Assembly: GCA_002368575.1 (NCBI GenBank)
Contig: DFEA01000004.1
Location: 1 to 5,993, forward strand
Reading direction: 5' to 3'
Length of the DNA stretch: 5,993 bases
From: Lachnospiraceae bacterium UBA3814
GTDB taxonomy: Bacteria > Bacillota > Clostridia > Lachnospirales > Lachnospiraceae
Positions within the stretch are counted from its first letter, which is position 1, and each line of letters begins with the position of its first letter. Shown here one piece after another: positions 5,318-5,993 of the stretch. Below the pieces are notes generated by a model. That model was not told where the DNA came from and searched no databases. It saw only the letters and a list, made by a program, of their open reading frames with translations. The translations under genes were made by a program, and so were the position numbers.

Positions 5318-5457
5318 TCGTGATACATTTCAGCAGTCTGCGAAGCAGCTGCGTGGATTTTTCCGCAGGAACAATCCACATATAGAAAATCGCATAGCGA
5401 TTTTCCCCCTTGCTCTGATCAGTATTCAGGGCTATCAATCCAAAAGGAGGTACCAGC
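5318..5457 (+). promoter_or_regulatory. Structured 5' leader of rpsF, candidate ribosomal-protein autoregulatory element
   Basis: The predicted leader holds two clear hairpins. The first is 5353-5364 with 5368-5379 (12 bp, one T-C mismatch, loop GCA). The second is 5385-5393 with 5397-5405 (9 bp perfect, loop ATA). A competing stem, CTGCG (5349-5353) with CGCAG (5364-5368), cannot coexist with the first hairpin, so the leader could switch folds. Neither hairpin has a T tract, so they are not plain terminators. Many bacteria control rpsF by binding of the S6:S18 complex to a leader structure with a conserved CCG. A CCG is present at 5363-5365, but whether it has the right structural setting cannot be judged by eye. 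The AAGGAGG ribosome binding site is at 5444-5450. Confidence 0.45.
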
Positions 5458-5748
5458 ATGAGCAAATATGAATTATGCGTTGTTCTTAATGCTAAGATCG
5501 AGGACGAGGAAAGAGCTGCAGAGCTTGAAAAGGTAAAAGAGCTTATTTCCCGTTTCGGCGGTACGGTTACGAACGTTGATGACTGGGGCAAAAAGAGATT
5601 TGCCTTCGAGGTCATGAAGATGAAGGAGGGCTTCTATTACTTTATCCAGTTCGATGCCGAGCCGAGCGCACCTGTCGAGATCGAGAACCGTGTCCGCATT
5701 ATGGAAAACGTAGTCAGATATCTTTGCGTGAAACAGAACGATGCGTAG
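5458..5748 (+). CDS. rpsF: 30S ribosomal protein S6
   Basis: The 96-residue product matches S6 along its length: the YELCVVLNAKI first strand, a helix with ELEKVKELISRFGG, VDDWGKKRFAFEV, the GFYYFIQFDAEP strand, and the IENRVRIMENVVRYLCVK helix and strand at the end. S6 pairs with S18 on the platform of the small ribosomal subunit. Length is normal and the long acidic tail of enterobacterial S6 is absent, as usual in Gram-positives. The start is set by a strong AAGGAGG 7 bases before the ATG. ssb follows after 18 bases, giving the conserved rpsF-ssb(-rpsR) operon order. Confidence 0.97.
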   Translation: MSKYELCVVLNAKIEDEERAAELEKVKELISRFGGTVTNVDDWGKKRFAFEVMKMKEGFYYFIQFDAEPSAPVEIENRVRIMENVVRYLCVKQNDA

Positions 5749-5766
5749 TCGGAAAGAGAGAAATAA

Positions 5767-5993
5767 ATGAATAAAGTTATATTAATGGGAAGACTTACAA
5801 GGGATCCCGAGGTGAGATATTCATCGGGTGATAATCAGATGGCTATAGCCAGGTATACGCTGGCGGTAGACAGAAGGTTCAACAGGAACAATTCGGATCA
5901 GACGGCAGACTTTATCAACTGTGTTGCCTTCGGAAAATCCGGTGAGTTTGCCGAGAAATATTTCAGAAAGGGAATGAAGATCGCGGTTACCGG
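5767..5993 (+). CDS. ssb: Single-stranded DNA-binding protein, N-terminal part (cut by the window end)
   Basis: Only 75 codons and two bases are present. They read MNKVILMGRLTRDPEVRYSS, then a strand with MAIARYTLAVDRRF, DFINCVAFGKSGEF and YFRKGMKIAVT, which is the OB-fold of bacterial SSB. The protein coats single-stranded DNA as a tetramer during replication and repair. Aromatic residues such as Phe49 and Phe55 stand where Trp often stacks on bases in proteobacterial SSB; Phe there is common in Clostridia. The ribosome binding site is a modest GGAAAGAGAG at 5751-5760. The gene is probably cotranscribed with rpsF. The C-terminal acidic tail lies outside the window, so it cannot be checked. 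Confidence 0.95.
   Translation, partial: MNKVILMGRLTRDPEVRYSSGDNQMAIARYTLAVDRRFNRNNSDQTADFINCVAFGKSGEFAEKYFRKGMKIAVT

Noticed and set aside
5283..5471. Small + strand open frame covering the rpsF leader
   Set aside because: It overlaps the promoter and structured leader, runs into rpsF in another frame, and has no ribosome binding site or recognisable product.
1..5993. CRISPR array, tRNA or rRNA genes
   Set aside because: No regularly spaced direct repeats and no tRNA or rRNA signature stretches were seen on either strand.

Overview
The window looks like a chromosomal segment from a Gram-positive, Clostridia-type bacterium, most likely a Lachnospiraceae member. The pointers are the rpsF-ssb order, strong AGGAGG ribosome binding sites, moderate GC with heavy AGG/AGA/ATA codon use, and a membrane-anchored trigger-factor-like foldase of the kind I associate with that family. 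This assignment is an inference. All convincing genes are on the + strand.

Layout. (1) 145-1347 encodes an extracytoplasmic FKBP/trigger-factor-like foldase behind an N-terminal membrane anchor. It ends at a clear intrinsic terminator (1418-1449). (2) 1517-4439 is a compact four-gene cassette: an AAC(3)-fold N-acyltransferase, a DUF4910/DUF2172 aminopeptidase-like protein (COG4310), a free-standing acyl carrier protein, and a MaoC-type hydratase whose start overlaps the ACP stop (ATGA). (3) 4489-5211 is a zinc-containing sirtuin that follows the MaoC gene closely. (4) 5212-5457 is a 246-base intergenic region rich in dyads, with a good sigma-A-like promoter and a structured leader. (5) 5458-5748 is rpsF (ribosomal protein S6), followed by the first 75 codons of ssb, cut by the window edge. 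rpsR would be expected just beyond it.

How the genes may work together. The cassette lacks a ketosynthase, an AMP ligase and a glycosyltransferase, so it cannot by itself be a polyketide or polysaccharide pathway. The mix of ACP, enoyl-thioester hydratase, AAC(3)-type amine acyltransferase and amide-hydrolase-like protein suggests an ACP-tethered acyl group that is hydrated and transferred to an amine, with the DUF4910 protein trimming or deprotecting a product. The substrate cannot be read from the sequence. The acyltransferase should not be called an aminoglycoside resistance gene from this context. The sirtuin downstream may simply be a housekeeping neighbour.

The most interesting items are the acyl-transfer cassette between housekeeping loci, the substituted metal-site motif in the DUF4910 protein, the anchored trigger-factor-like foldase, and the dyad-rich rpsF leader, which may be an S6:S18 autoregulatory element.
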